In this document: positions 45,623-54,476 of the stretch, piece after piece
How positions within the stretch are numbered: position 1 is the first letter of the stretch
Layout: every line of letters begins with the position of its first letter
NCBI GenBank assembly: GCA_021787665.1
Contig: JAJYLN010000002.1
Location: 124,001-188,000 of the forward strand
From: a bacterium
GTDB taxonomy: Bacteria > JAMCPX01
Direction of reading: 5' to 3'
Length of the DNA stretch: 64,000 nucleotides
Notes under the pieces: model-generated
What the model was told of the DNA's origin: nothing
Database searches by the model: none
The model's input: the letters and a program-made list of their open reading frames with translations, nothing else
Made by a program: the position numbers and the translations under genes

Positions 45623-45699
45623 AGCCCCCGTACCGGATCTGCGGCGATGGCTTACCGTGGCGGTGCGACCCTGATAGCATAAGGTGAAATTCTCCTTCC

Positions 45700-46497
45700 A
45701 TGGACAGCTACAGAAACGCCGTCGCACGCCATCTCAAGTCATTGGGCTTTATCAACGATGTCATCTATGGTGATTCCGTAGGCTCGACCAATGCCGTTAT
45801 CTCCGAACTGTCACGGAAGGGTGCCGGTGAATGGACGGTCGTGGTTGCAGACTCGCAGAGCGAAGGACGGGGCAGGCAGGGGAGGATATGGCATTCTCCG
45901 GCCAACACCAATATTTACACTTCATTCATCGTGAGGCCAGCTCTTTCCTACGAGTATATACCGGCGATCAGCCTGCTCGCGGGTATGGTCGTTGCTTTGC
46001 TCGTCGAGCAGTGTACGGGCGTCCCTGCGGAGATACGATGGCCCAACGACGTCATGGTTCGTGGCAAGAAGATAAGCGGTATACTGCTCGAGTTCCTGAA
46101 CGAAGGCCACGGCAGAAACGGCGTCGTTGTCGGCATCGGTATCAATGTAAATGCCGATGCATCCGCTTATCCCGTTGAACTTGCTGCGACGTCAACTTCG
46201 CTCACGTTGCTGACGGGCAGGACATTCGATCGGGCAGAAGTGCTCGCCTCTCTGTACTCTTCATTCCATACGTGGTATGAGGTGTATGTTGGTCATCCAG
46301 GCTTCGATGGCATACGGGAACAGTTTATGCAGAGGTTCAAAATGAACGGGGAGCGCATTCGTGTTATGAGCGGTGCTGAGACATTGACCGGCGTCGTTAA
46401 AGATGTTGATAGGTATGGTGGGCTGGTGCTAAGGGATCAGGGGGGTAGGATGGTTGCGATAAAGTCAGGAGATGTTCATCTGTTGTATGGTAACTGA
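45700..46497 (+). CDS. birA: Biotin-[acetyl-CoA-carboxylase] ligase
   Basis: A 265-residue biotin protein ligase. The biotinyl-AMP loop GRGRQGR lies in the SEGRGRQGRIW stretch near 52-62, RWPNDV near 108 and KISGILLE near 117. The N-terminal DNA-binding domain of bifunctional BirA is absent, so this is a group I ligase without repressor function. The C-terminal SH3-like domain is present. It precedes coaX by 21 bases, a frequent pairing of cofactor genes. Bases 45623-45699 contain a TAGCAT box (45674-45679) but no convincing -35. Confidence 0.93.
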   Translation: MDSYRNAVARHLKSLGFINDVIYGDSVGSTNAVISELSRKGAGEWTVVVADSQSEGRGRQGRIWHSPANTNIYTSFIVRPALSYEYIPAISLLAGMVVALLVEQCTGVPAEIRWPNDVMVRGKKISGILLEFLNEGHGRNGVVVGIGINVNADASAYPVELAATSTSLTLLTGRTFDRAEVLASLYSSFHTWYEVYVGHPGFDGIREQFMQRFKMNGERIRVMSGAETLTGVVKDVDRYGGLVLRDQGGRMVAIKSGDVHLLYGN

Positions 46498-46518
46498 CGA
46501 GATGGGAGAAGAGGAGCC

Positions 46519-47295
46519 ATGTTCCTCGCGATAGACGTGGGTAACACGAACATCGTTTTCGGCGTGTTCGATGGGAACAAGCTGCTTACCCATTGGAGGA
46601 TCGTGACTTCACGTGAGCGGACGGTAGACGAATACCGTCTGTTGCTGAAAGAACTGTTCGCTTTGGACGGCGTCAAGGTTTCCTCTGTCGACGGTGTCGC
46701 AGTTTCATGTGTCGTCCCCCCGGTGATTATGCCCCTCGAGAGGGCGTGCGAGGAGTTGTACCATAAGAGACCCGTCGTGATAGGTCCCGGCACCAGGACG
46801 GGCATCAGCATTCTCTACGATAATCCGCGAGAGGTGGGCGCCGACAGGATAGTGAACGCGGTCGCTGGGTACGATAAATATAAGAAGGGCATCATTATCG
46901 TGGACTTTGGGACAGCCACAACATTCGACTGTGTGAGCAGAAGGGGCGAATATCTCGGGGGCGTGATAGCACCGGGTATCGGTATCTCTCTCGAGGCCCT
47001 GTTTACACACGCCTCCAAGCTACCCAGAATCGAGATAGCTTCGCCGCCGAGCGTGATTGGCTCGAATACCGTCAACAGCATGCAGTCAGGGATCTTTTAT
47101 GGGTACAGGGCGCTCGTCGAAGGTATCATAGGGCTCATCACGAAGGAAATGAAGGATGACAAACCCGTGGTCATAGCGACCGGGGGATTCGCCGAACTGA
47201 TAGGCAATTCTTCCCCGTTCATAAACGAAGTGGATGAATTCTTGACATTGAGAGGGTTAAAGATAATATATGAAAATAACATCACAAAGAGATAA
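46519..47295 (+). CDS. coaX: Type III pantothenate kinase
   Basis: A 258-residue ASKHA-fold kinase that phosphorylates pantothenate, the first step of CoA synthesis, and needs a monovalent cation. Motifs: IDVGNTNIVFG at 4-14 (phosphate), GADRIVNA near 109, and VDFGTATTFD near 130. An AGAAGAGG Shine-Dalgarno precedes the ATG. Confidence 0.95.
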   Translation: MFLAIDVGNTNIVFGVFDGNKLLTHWRIVTSRERTVDEYRLLLKELFALDGVKVSSVDGVAVSCVVPPVIMPLERACEELYHKRPVVIGPGTRTGISILYDNPREVGADRIVNAVAGYDKYKKGIIIVDFGTATTFDCVSRRGEYLGGVIAPGIGISLEALFTHASKLPRIEIASPPSVIGSNTVNSMQSGIFYGYRALVEGIIGLITKEMKDDKPVVIATGGFAELIGNSSPFINEVDEFLTLRGLKIIYENNITKR

Positions 47296-47309
47296 GAAGA
47301 GGAGATTTC

Positions 47310-47789
47310 ATGGCTTCCGGAAGCACTGAAGACCTGTTCGATAAAGTACTCGGGCTGATGAAGGATGGTAAGGAGCGTGAAGCCTTCGAGGTGCTCAAGA
47401 AGATTGTGGACAACATACCTTCGTCCATCTACGAGATAGAGGCGCGTTACCTTTCGTACTACGGCTACCTGATGGGGAAAGTTGGGCATGATTATCAGCG
47501 CGGTATAGAGTTGTGCAACGAGGCGATAAAGAAGGAGTTCTTCCACCCGGACTTCTACCTAAATCTTGGCAGGCTCTACCTGGCGGTGAACAATAGGGGT
47601 ATGGCTGTAAAGGCCTTTTATAAGGGCCTTCGGATCGACAGAACGGATCAGGGGCTCTTGAAAGAGGTACAGAAACTCGGTATAAGGAAACAGCCCATTT
47701 TTTCATTCATGAGGAGAGAGAACCTTGTCAATAAGTCGTTCGGCAGGATAAGGGCCCTGCTGGGCAGAATGATGAAGGGAGAAAAATGA
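47310..47789 (+). CDS. TPR-like protein of unknown function
   Basis: A 159-residue helical protein with two or three tetratricopeptide-like units (DYQRGIELCNEAIKKE and NLGRLYLAVNNRGMAVKA). The C-terminus is short and basic. It overlaps the EF-G-like gene by four bases, so it is likely made with it and may bind it. Not assigned to a named family. Confidence 0.75.
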   Translation: MASGSTEDLFDKVLGLMKDGKEREAFEVLKKIVDNIPSSIYEIEARYLSYYGYLMGKVGHDYQRGIELCNEAIKKEFFHPDFYLNLGRLYLAVNNRGMAVKAFYKGLRIDRTDQGLLKEVQKLGIRKQPIFSFMRRENLVNKSFGRIRALLGRMMKGEK

Positions 47790-49873
47790 CCGGGAGCGCT
47801 GAACGGACGAGGAATATAGCGATCATCGGTATTGGGACGAGCGGAAAGACGCAGCTTGCGGACACGTTGCTCTTCAATGCGAAGGTCGTACCGGCGATCG
47901 GCAAGGTCATCGACAGGACGTCGAACATGGTCCTCGAGCAGGAGGAGTTCGAGCACCTGACGACCATAACGGCGTCCCTTGCCACCATCGAGTTGAGTGG
48001 CGTAAAGCTCAATATGGTCGATACGCCCAGTCAGGACGGCTTTATTGCAGAGACGATCAATACCCTGCAGGCTGTTGACGGGGCCATCTTTGTGATGAGC
48101 GCACAGACAGACATAAAGCAGGAGGCTGAGACGCTCATCAAGTATGCGGGCCTATGCAACCTTCCCCTCATCTTCCTCATCAACAAGATGGACGCTGAGA
48201 ACGCTGATTTTTATAAGGCACGGGACGAGTATAGCAGCTATTTAAACACCAGGATGACACCGGTCGCCGTACCGATAGGGAGCGGCGAGACATTCGCCGG
48301 CATCTACAGCATCGCCGACAGGAAGACGTACCTCTATTCACGGGACGCCTCCGGACGTGCCAGACAAGCGGGCGATGTGCCAGGCGAGGCCGCGGCTTTC
48401 GAGAAGGAATTTATAGAAGCGGTTGCGGAGAACGATGACACTCTGCTCGAGAAGTATCTCAACAACCAGAAGCTGGATGCCGGGGAGCTGCTTGAATCCA
48501 CGCGAAAGGCAGTCCTGTCCAGAAGCATATTTCCGGTCATCCCGGGATCGGCGCTATTGAATATAGGAATGGACAAGCTGGCGGAGTTTTGTTCTCTCTG
48601 GATGCCTCCCCATAACGGCGTGAGCGACCGGGTGCCCTTGCAGTCTTCGGACCGGGACGGAAAAGGGACGTCGGAATTAAGACGCGATGCTTCCGGGAAG
48701 CCCGTCCTCTTCATATTCAAGACGGTGATAGACCCTTACGCTGGCAAGATGAGTTATGCAAGGGTCTTTTCGGGCAGCATCACTCAGGACACCGTCCTCT
48801 TCAATGCCTCGACCGGGACGGAAGAGAGGACGAACCATATCTATACGATGATGGGGAACAAGAGCAAGCCGATCGATGCGGCGGAGAGCGGTGACATGAT
48901 AGCCCTCGCAAAGCTCCAGACGAGCAGGACTGGCGACACGTTGAAGGCATGGAAGGACGCGCTTGCCGTGCCCCATGTGTACCGGCCAAAGAAGCTCGTC
49001 GCGTACGCGGTAAAGCCGAGGGGAAAGAGTGACGAAGACAAAATAACGCAGACCCTGAACAAGATCATAGAGGAAGACACGTCCCTTTCCCTGCGAAGGG
49101 ACTCGCAGATTAAGGAGCTCATTCTCGAGGGCGTGTCCAAGGAGCATCTCGAGATCGTGATGCACAAGACGAAGAGGAAGTACGGTATAGACCTCGAGCT
49201 CGTCCTGCCGGACATACCGTATAAAGAGACTATCAAGGCGAAGGCGGAAGCGCAGGGCAAGTATAAGAAGCAGTCCGGCGGGAGGGGGCAGTACGGCGAT
49301 GTGTGGATAAAGATCGAACCTCTACCGAGGGGGAAGGGCATAGAGTTCGTGGACAGCATCGTGGGCGGTGCCATACCGAGACAGTATATACCGGCCGTCG
49401 AAAAGGGGATCCGGGAGGCTGCGGTAGAGGGTTTCGTCGCGGGCTTTCCAGTCGTTGACTTTGCCGCGGCGGCATACGATGGTTCGTATCACGTCGTAGA
49501 CTCTTCGGAACTCGCGTTCAAGATCGCGGGCTCCTTTGCGTTCAAAAAGTGTATGGAGCTCGCAAGTCCCGTATTGCTCGAGCCGATCATGCTTATTACC
49601 GTGGAAGCCCCGGAATCGTTTACCGGGGAAGTCATAGGCGGGCTGAACTCGAAGCGGTCGAAGATACTCGGTATGGATCAGGGCGAAGGGAAGAAGCAGG
49701 TCATAAGGGCGCATGTGCCTCTGTCAGAGGTGCAGACATACGGAGATGAGTTGCGCTCCATCACGAAAGGTATGGGTACATTCGATATAGAGTATTTCGG
49801 GTATGAGGAGGTTCCTGCACACATAGCGGAGAAGATCATCAGCAGCAGGAATAAAAAAGAAGTAAAGGTATAG
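47786..49873 (+). CDS. Elongation factor G-like GTPase with altered G3 motif
   Basis: A 695-residue protein with full EF-G architecture: G domain (P-loop GIGTSGKT 15-22, NKMD 133-136), domain II, and domains III-V (GGRGQYGDVWIKIEP near 492). The G3 motif reads DTPSQ (79-83) where EF-G has DTPGH, so the catalytic histidine is Gln83. Switch I also lacks the usual RGIT. It is therefore unlikely to be the housekeeping translocase; the EF-G-like (FusA2-type) paralogues have uncertain roles. It sits in an operon with SPOR, repeat and MglA-like proteins. Confidence 0.88.
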   Translation: MTGSAERTRNIAIIGIGTSGKTQLADTLLFNAKVVPAIGKVIDRTSNMVLEQEEFEHLTTITASLATIELSGVKLNMVDTPSQDGFIAETINTLQAVDGAIFVMSAQTDIKQEAETLIKYAGLCNLPLIFLINKMDAENADFYKARDEYSSYLNTRMTPVAVPIGSGETFAGIYSIADRKTYLYSRDASGRARQAGDVPGEAAAFEKEFIEAVAENDDTLLEKYLNNQKLDAGELLESTRKAVLSRSIFPVIPGSALLNIGMDKLAEFCSLWMPPHNGVSDRVPLQSSDRDGKGTSELRRDASGKPVLFIFKTVIDPYAGKMSYARVFSGSITQDTVLFNASTGTEERTNHIYTMMGNKSKPIDAAESGDMIALAKLQTSRTGDTLKAWKDALAVPHVYRPKKLVAYAVKPRGKSDEDKITQTLNKIIEEDTSLSLRRDSQIKELILEGVSKEHLEIVMHKTKRKYGIDLELVLPDIPYKETIKAKAEAQGKYKKQSGGRGQYGDVWIKIEPLPRGKGIEFVDSIVGGAIPRQYIPAVEKGIREAAVEGFVAGFPVVDFAAAAYDGSYHVVDSSELAFKIAGSFAFKKCMELASPVLLEPIMLITVEAPESFTGEVIGGLNSKRSKILGMDQGEGKKQVIRAHVPLSEVQTYGDELRSITKGMGTFDIEYFGYEEVPAHIAEKIISSRNKKEVKV

Positions 49874-49874
49874 C

Positions 49875-51035
49875 ATGGACGACAGGAAAGACAAAGGAAC
49901 AAAGAAAACGATAGCCGATGAGCTCTTCGAGGATAATTTCTTTAAGCCCCCGATAGACGAGGTAATCGGCAAGGCAGAGCCGGAGAAGCCGGGCGCTGCG
50001 GCAAAGACGAAGGGGCCCGAAGAAAAAGAGGAAAGCCTGCTCTTCGACGAGTTCCTGAAGTCTCCTTTGGAGGTAACGCCGGATGAGGGGCCGGGGTTGA
50101 CGGTGGAAGAAGCACCGGTACGGATACCGACACCAGCTCAGGACGTACGACCTCCCGGCGCAGCACCGAGGTCTGCCATGGTCATCAAAACCGTGGAGGA
50201 ACCCACAGGCAACAGGAAGGGCATGCTCATGGGGATCGTCATAGGGGTCGCTTCGGTAGCGCTGCTTGCGGCCGGGTATATGTTCTTTAGCCGTGGGTCC
50301 GGCAGCACCCGGCACCGTACCGGTGCAAAGGGCTCCCAGACGATCGTGATGAAGCACGGGTCTCCTGAGCCGCGGCCGTCTGCCGCTGCCCAGAGCGTTC
50401 CCCCGCCTTCACAGAGTAAGGCGGCGACTGTACCGGCGCCTCCTGCTGCTCCAGAAACCGCGCCGGCGGCACAGGAGCAAACCCCAAAGCCGGCCCCAAC
50501 TGCGCAGGTTGCGGCAAATATACCGCCGGCGCCAAAGCCACGTCCAGTAAAGCCCGTGCATGTCGCCGCGAAGCAATTCGAGGTCATGCTCGATACGATC
50601 AGGACAAAAGCAGCCCTGCAGGATGCTCAGCGGATAGGGGGACGGATGGACCATGCGCTGAAATTCGATGTCAAAAAAAATACAACGAGTTCTGTCACGT
50701 ACAGCCTCGTCGTCGACAAGGTTTACTCTTCTGAGGGCGAGGCAACGGCAGACAACCTCAAGCTCATGGTTGCCAACGTATCGAATGCCTCTATTGTAAA
50801 GGAGGACGGCGGGTACAGGATACTGATTGGCAAATACCGGTCGAAGGCAGCCGCTGTCCGGGACAAAAAGAACATCGAAGCTGCGGGCCTGAAAGGGCTG
50901 ATAAAGGAGACCGCGACGAAGACCATCACGTACAATGTCAAGGTCTATCCCTTCAGATCGTCCCATGATGCGAACGTGTATCGGTCGAAAGTCAGGAGAT
51001 TTGCAGCACGGACGACCTCTTCAGAACTGAAGTAA
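49875..51035 (+). CDS. SPOR-domain membrane protein
   Basis: A 386-residue bitopic protein: a charged cytoplasmic region (1-115), one transmembrane helix (about 118-138), a long Pro/Ala-rich periplasmic linker (about 150-230), and C-terminal SPOR-like repeats (YSLVVDKVYSSEGEA near 277, ITYNVKVYPFRS near 350). SPOR domains bind denuded septal peptidoglycan, so a division or envelope role is likely. It starts one base after the EF-G-like gene and ends one base before the next. Confidence 0.8.
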   Translation: MDDRKDKGTKKTIADELFEDNFFKPPIDEVIGKAEPEKPGAAAKTKGPEEKEESLLFDEFLKSPLEVTPDEGPGLTVEEAPVRIPTPAQDVRPPGAAPRSAMVIKTVEEPTGNRKGMLMGIVIGVASVALLAAGYMFFSRGSGSTRHRTGAKGSQTIVMKHGSPEPRPSAAAQSVPPPSQSKAATVPAPPAAPETAPAAQEQTPKPAPTAQVAANIPPAPKPRPVKPVHVAAKQFEVMLDTIRTKAALQDAQRIGGRMDHALKFDVKKNTTSSVTYSLVVDKVYSSEGEATADNLKLMVANVSNASIVKEDGGYRILIGKYRSKAAAVRDKKNIEAAGLKGLIKETATKTITYNVKVYPFRSSHDANVYRSKVRRFAARTTSSELK

Positions 51036-51036
51036 T

Positions 51037-52269
51037 ATGTTCGAAAATTTATCCGAAAATGCACGACTGTACCTCAAGGAGTCACTTCCCAAGCAACTTG
51101 TCTCCGCTGTAGTAAAGGGGCTGGTCCCCCTCGAGCCAAAGGAAATGCTCGTTGTCCTTGCCTTCCACTATACGAAAGGTGACGAACAGACGCGGGCCGA
51201 TGCGGTGACTACTCTCAGGTCACTGCCCCCGGCGATCGTGGAGGCGGCGGTCCGCGAAGACGTGCCGGACTTCGTACTGAGATTTATCTATGCCAATCAG
51301 AAACTGTCCCATGGCTCCGTCTATTCCTTCGTAACCAACAAAAACCTGTCGGACGATACCTTCATTGAGCTTGCGCAGAGTGACGATGAGTCGGTCCTTG
51401 AGCTCGTGGCGAAGAACCAGATGAGGATCCTGAAGAACGAGAAGATCTTCGACGCGATCATTACGAATCCGCATCTACCGAAGGTGGCGAAAGACCAGCT
51501 CCTCGAGTTTTTCACGACGGCGGCCAGCAGACAGCTCGGCAGGTTACAGATCAAGGTCGAAAAAAAAGAAGATGCCCTTAAGCCGACCGCCGAACCGTCT
51601 AGGAAGTCTGCCGGTGTGCAGCCATCGGCCGACGGGGCAGTCGGACTCCCGACGGTACTCGAGAGCACGGGTCTTCCCGCTGATGCCCAGTGTGCGGAGC
51701 TTCCCTCGGATGCGGCCATGCTTCCGGCGGGCCTGTCGGAAGCGGCCTCTGGTTTGCCGTCTGAGGCGCTTGACAACCTGCCGCTAAACTTTATGATGGA
51801 AGGCCTGCCGGCGGAGCTGATAGTAGAGCAGGAAGGGACAGGGTCACAGGAAGAGAACGCCAAGCTTACCCTCTATCAGCGTATACAGAAGATGACCGTG
51901 TCACAAAAGATAAAGCTCGCACTGCTGGGCAATAAGGAGGCGCGTGCGATACTTTTGAGGGACTCCAACAGGGTCGTCATAGAATCGGTCATGAAGAGCC
52001 CCCGCATCACCGACGGCGAGGTCCTGAGCATAGCCAACTCGCGCACCGTGAGCGAAGACCTCATACGCATGATCGCCGGCAACAGAGAGTGGCAGAAGAG
52101 CTACCGGATACGACAGGCGCTCGCAGGCAATTCAAAGACCCCGGTGCCGATAGCGCTGAAATTGCTTGAAACGATTTCGAAACAGGACTTAAAGATCCTG
52201 AGTAATAGCAAGAATATTTCTTCCGTGATCGCGACGGCAGCAAAACGGAAGACAGGAGATGTGAAATAA
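51037..52269 (+). CDS. Helical-repeat protein with an LP-repeat linker
   Basis: A 410-residue soluble protein. The N-terminal part (1-175) and C-terminal part (about 285-400) are helical repeats of HEAT or leucine-rich-variant type, with recurrent short pairs such as LSDDTFIELAQSDDESV and ITDGEVLSIANSRTVSE. Between them, residues about 200-265 form a low-complexity linker with seven Leu-Pro dipeptides. I do not recognise a named family. The stop overlaps the MglA-like GTPase start (TAATG), which suggests they act together. Confidence 0.75.
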   Translation: MFENLSENARLYLKESLPKQLVSAVVKGLVPLEPKEMLVVLAFHYTKGDEQTRADAVTTLRSLPPAIVEAAVREDVPDFVLRFIYANQKLSHGSVYSFVTNKNLSDDTFIELAQSDDESVLELVAKNQMRILKNEKIFDAIITNPHLPKVAKDQLLEFFTTAASRQLGRLQIKVEKKEDALKPTAEPSRKSAGVQPSADGAVGLPTVLESTGLPADAQCAELPSDAAMLPAGLSEAASGLPSEALDNLPLNFMMEGLPAELIVEQEGTGSQEENAKLTLYQRIQKMTVSQKIKLALLGNKEARAILLRDSNRVVIESVMKSPRITDGEVLSIANSRTVSEDLIRMIAGNREWQKSYRIRQALAGNSKTPVPIALKLLETISKQDLKILSNSKNISSVIATAAKRKTGDVK

Positions 52270-53090
52270 TGGCACTGCTCAATTCGAACAAGAAAGAGAT
52301 CAATGCAAAGATCGTCTACTACGGCCCGGGGCTTTCGGGCAAGACCTCCAATATCCAGTTCATCTACAAGAAGCTCAAGCCGGAACACAAGGGAAAGCTC
52401 ATGACACTCGCGACGCAGACAGACAGGACACTGTTCTTCGACTTCCTCCCGGTAGAGCTCGGCGAGATAAAGGGCATGAAGATACGGTTCCAGTTGTACA
52501 CCGTTCCGGGACAGGTCTTCTACAACGCAACGAGGAGGCTCGTGCTGAAGAACGTCGACGGAATAGTATTCGTGGCGAGTGCGGAAAAGGACAAGATGTA
52601 CGACAATGGTGAGAGCTTCAAGAACCTCGAAGAGAATATCCAGCACTACGGCCGGTCATTGGCCGATATTCCGCTTGTGATACAGTACAACAAGATGGAC
52701 CTACCGAACATCGCTACGGTCGAAGAGATGCAGAATGAGCTGAACAGGCTCAATGCCCCCTACTACGAAGCATCGGCAAATACCGGAGGCGGTGTGTTGC
52801 AGACGCTTACGGGCATCACGAAGCTGGTTGTCCACAGGTTAAAGGTCCAGGCATCGATGGGTGAGGCAGAAAAGCCACAGCAGGACAGCGAGCTCAAGGA
52901 GATACCGATAGAGCAGCCGGCCGCCCAGAGCCAGACGAAACAGGCGGTCCAGCCCCAGAAAAAGAAGGCCCTGAGCGTTATTGAAGTGGGCAGGCCGGAG
53001 GTCATCAGTGGCAATGTCGTCATTGTTCCGGTGGTTGCCGTCGATGAAGACAGGGTGCAGTACGAACTGAAGGTGACGATAAAATTCTGA
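52269..53090 (+). CDS. MglA-like small GTPase with C-terminal extension
   Basis: A 273-residue member of the bacterial MglA/Ras-like group. P-loop GPGLSGKT (19-26), G3 TVPGQ (78-82), NKMD (141-144) and SANTGGG near 169. After residue 196 a Gln/Pro-rich linker and a basic-hydrophobic beta-like segment add about 75 residues over MglA (about 195). MglA sets cell polarity and motility with its GAP MglB, which is absent here. The overlap with the repeat protein and the SPOR gene nearby suggest a membrane or cell-pole function. Confidence 0.88.
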   Translation: MALLNSNKKEINAKIVYYGPGLSGKTSNIQFIYKKLKPEHKGKLMTLATQTDRTLFFDFLPVELGEIKGMKIRFQLYTVPGQVFYNATRRLVLKNVDGIVFVASAEKDKMYDNGESFKNLEENIQHYGRSLADIPLVIQYNKMDLPNIATVEEMQNELNRLNAPYYEASANTGGGVLQTLTGITKLVVHRLKVQASMGEAEKPQQDSELKEIPIEQPAAQSQTKQAVQPQKKKALSVIEVGRPEVISGNVVIVPVVAVDEDRVQYELKVTIKF

Positions 53091-53125
53091 GCGAAGCCGC
53101 AGCTTCGTCATGTAAGGGAGGAGTC

Positions 53126-54271
53126 ATGGAAAGGACTATTTTTCAGTCTGAACACGATATATTCAGGCAGGGATTCAGGAAATTCCTGGAGCGCGAAATC
53201 GTTCCGCATCAGGCGGAATGGAAGAAAAACGGCATCGTTTCCAGGGAAGCATGGAAGAAAGCGGGCAGTGCCGGCTATCTCTGTCCCTGGGCCGAGGAGA
53301 AATACGGAGGATCGGGCGTGGATTTCACGTACGCAGTCGTGATTATGGAGGAGATGACGAGGATAATGGAGTCCGGGTTCGCCATCAACCTCCACAGCGA
53401 CATCGTCGTGCCGTATATCGCCTCGTTCGGGAGTGAGGAGCAGAAGCAGCGGTGGCTGCCCGGCTGCGTAAGCGGAGACTTTGTGACCGCGGTGGCGATG
53501 ACTGAGCCTGGCACCGGCAGTGATCTGCAGGCGATCAAGACCACCGCTGTAAGAGAAGGCGGCTCCTATATCGTCAATGGACAGAAGACGTTCATATCGA
53601 ACGGACAGCTCTGCGATCTGGTCGTTGTGGCGTGCAAGACCGACCCGAAGGCGGACCCCCCGTACACAGGCATCAGTCTGATCGTGGTGGAAGACAAGAC
53701 TCCTGGCTTTGAAAAGGGCCGGAAGCTTGAAAAGATAGGCATGAAAGCACAGGACACGTCGGAATTATATTTCTCTGATTGCAGAGTGCCAGAGGGAAAC
53801 CTGCTCGGCAAAGAAGGGGAGGGGTTTTTTCAGCTTATGCAGAAACTGCAGCAGGAGAGGCTGGTAAGCGCGATCATGGCGCAGACCGGCGCGGAGAAGG
53901 CAATCGAGGAAACCATCGAATATACGAAAACGAGGACCGCATTTGGAAAACCAATAGCGAAATTCCAGAACACGCGCTTCAAGCTGGTCGAGATGGCAAC
54001 GGAGATAGAGCTCGGCAGGGTATTCATCGACCGTCTGATCCGTGAGCACATTGCGGGTGTCAGCATCATAAAAGAGACGTGCATGGCCAAGTGGTGGTGC
54101 ACCGAGATGCTCAAGAGGACCATCGACCAGTGTCTCCAGTTTTTCGGGGGCTACGGATACATGCTCGAGTACCCCATAGCGCAGGCGTACCTCGATGCGC
54201 GGGTACAGACCATATTCGCAGGTACGACCGAGATAATGAAGGAGATCATCGGGAAGCAGATGGGGCTATAA
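53126..54271 (+). CDS. Acyl-CoA dehydrogenase
   Basis: A 381-residue FAD enzyme of standard length. FAD/substrate motifs AMTEPGTGSDLQ near 130 and TFISNGQLCD near 157 are present, with YTKTRTAFGKPI near 265 and QFFGGYGYMLEYP near 337. The usual catalytic Glu before the C-terminal AGTTEIMKEI segment is near 359. It oxidises an acyl-CoA at the alpha-beta bond; chain length cannot be judged. No etfAB or other beta-oxidation gene is adjacent. AAGGGAGGAG precedes the ATG. Confidence 0.94.
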   Translation: MERTIFQSEHDIFRQGFRKFLEREIVPHQAEWKKNGIVSREAWKKAGSAGYLCPWAEEKYGGSGVDFTYAVVIMEEMTRIMESGFAINLHSDIVVPYIASFGSEEQKQRWLPGCVSGDFVTAVAMTEPGTGSDLQAIKTTAVREGGSYIVNGQKTFISNGQLCDLVVVACKTDPKADPPYTGISLIVVEDKTPGFEKGRKLEKIGMKAQDTSELYFSDCRVPEGNLLGKEGEGFFQLMQKLQQERLVSAIMAQTGAEKAIEETIEYTKTRTAFGKPIAKFQNTRFKLVEMATEIELGRVFIDRLIREHIAGVSIIKETCMAKWWCTEMLKRTIDQCLQFFGGYGYMLEYPIAQAYLDARVQTIFAGTTEIMKEIIGKQMGL

Positions 54272-54476
54272 TGCTTGCAAACGGGACGGTGAGACAGTAT
54301 AGAACTGAGGCCATCACGGTCACGGCGGACATCTGCAGCTGAAGGGCTTTTCGCAGGTGGTTAAGGTCAAGGTGATAGCCTCTATGGAGCAGCGCATCAG
54401 GTTTACGATGGAGCGTAACAAGTTCATCAGAAAGAACTTCACGGCCGGCGTGCGACCGTGGAGTGTACGATGCTGA
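54271..54476 (+). pseudogene. Small frameshifted gene between the acyl-CoA dehydrogenase and ClC genes
   Basis: An ATG at 54271 starts in the acyl-CoA dehydrogenase stop and runs to TGA 54340-54342. Another frame then reads sensibly (LQLKGFSQVVKVKVIAS, then RFTMERNKFIRKNF) to TGA 54474-54476, which overlaps the ClC start ATG at 54470. Both ends are coupled to neighbours, yet the total (206 bases) is not a multiple of three. One frameshift would restore a protein of about 68 residues. The family is not recognised. Confidence 0.3.

Noticed and set aside
53096-53113. GAAGC/GCTTC mini-hairpin between the MglA-like and acyl-CoA dehydrogenase genes as a terminator
   Set aside because: Only a five-bp stem and no U-tract.
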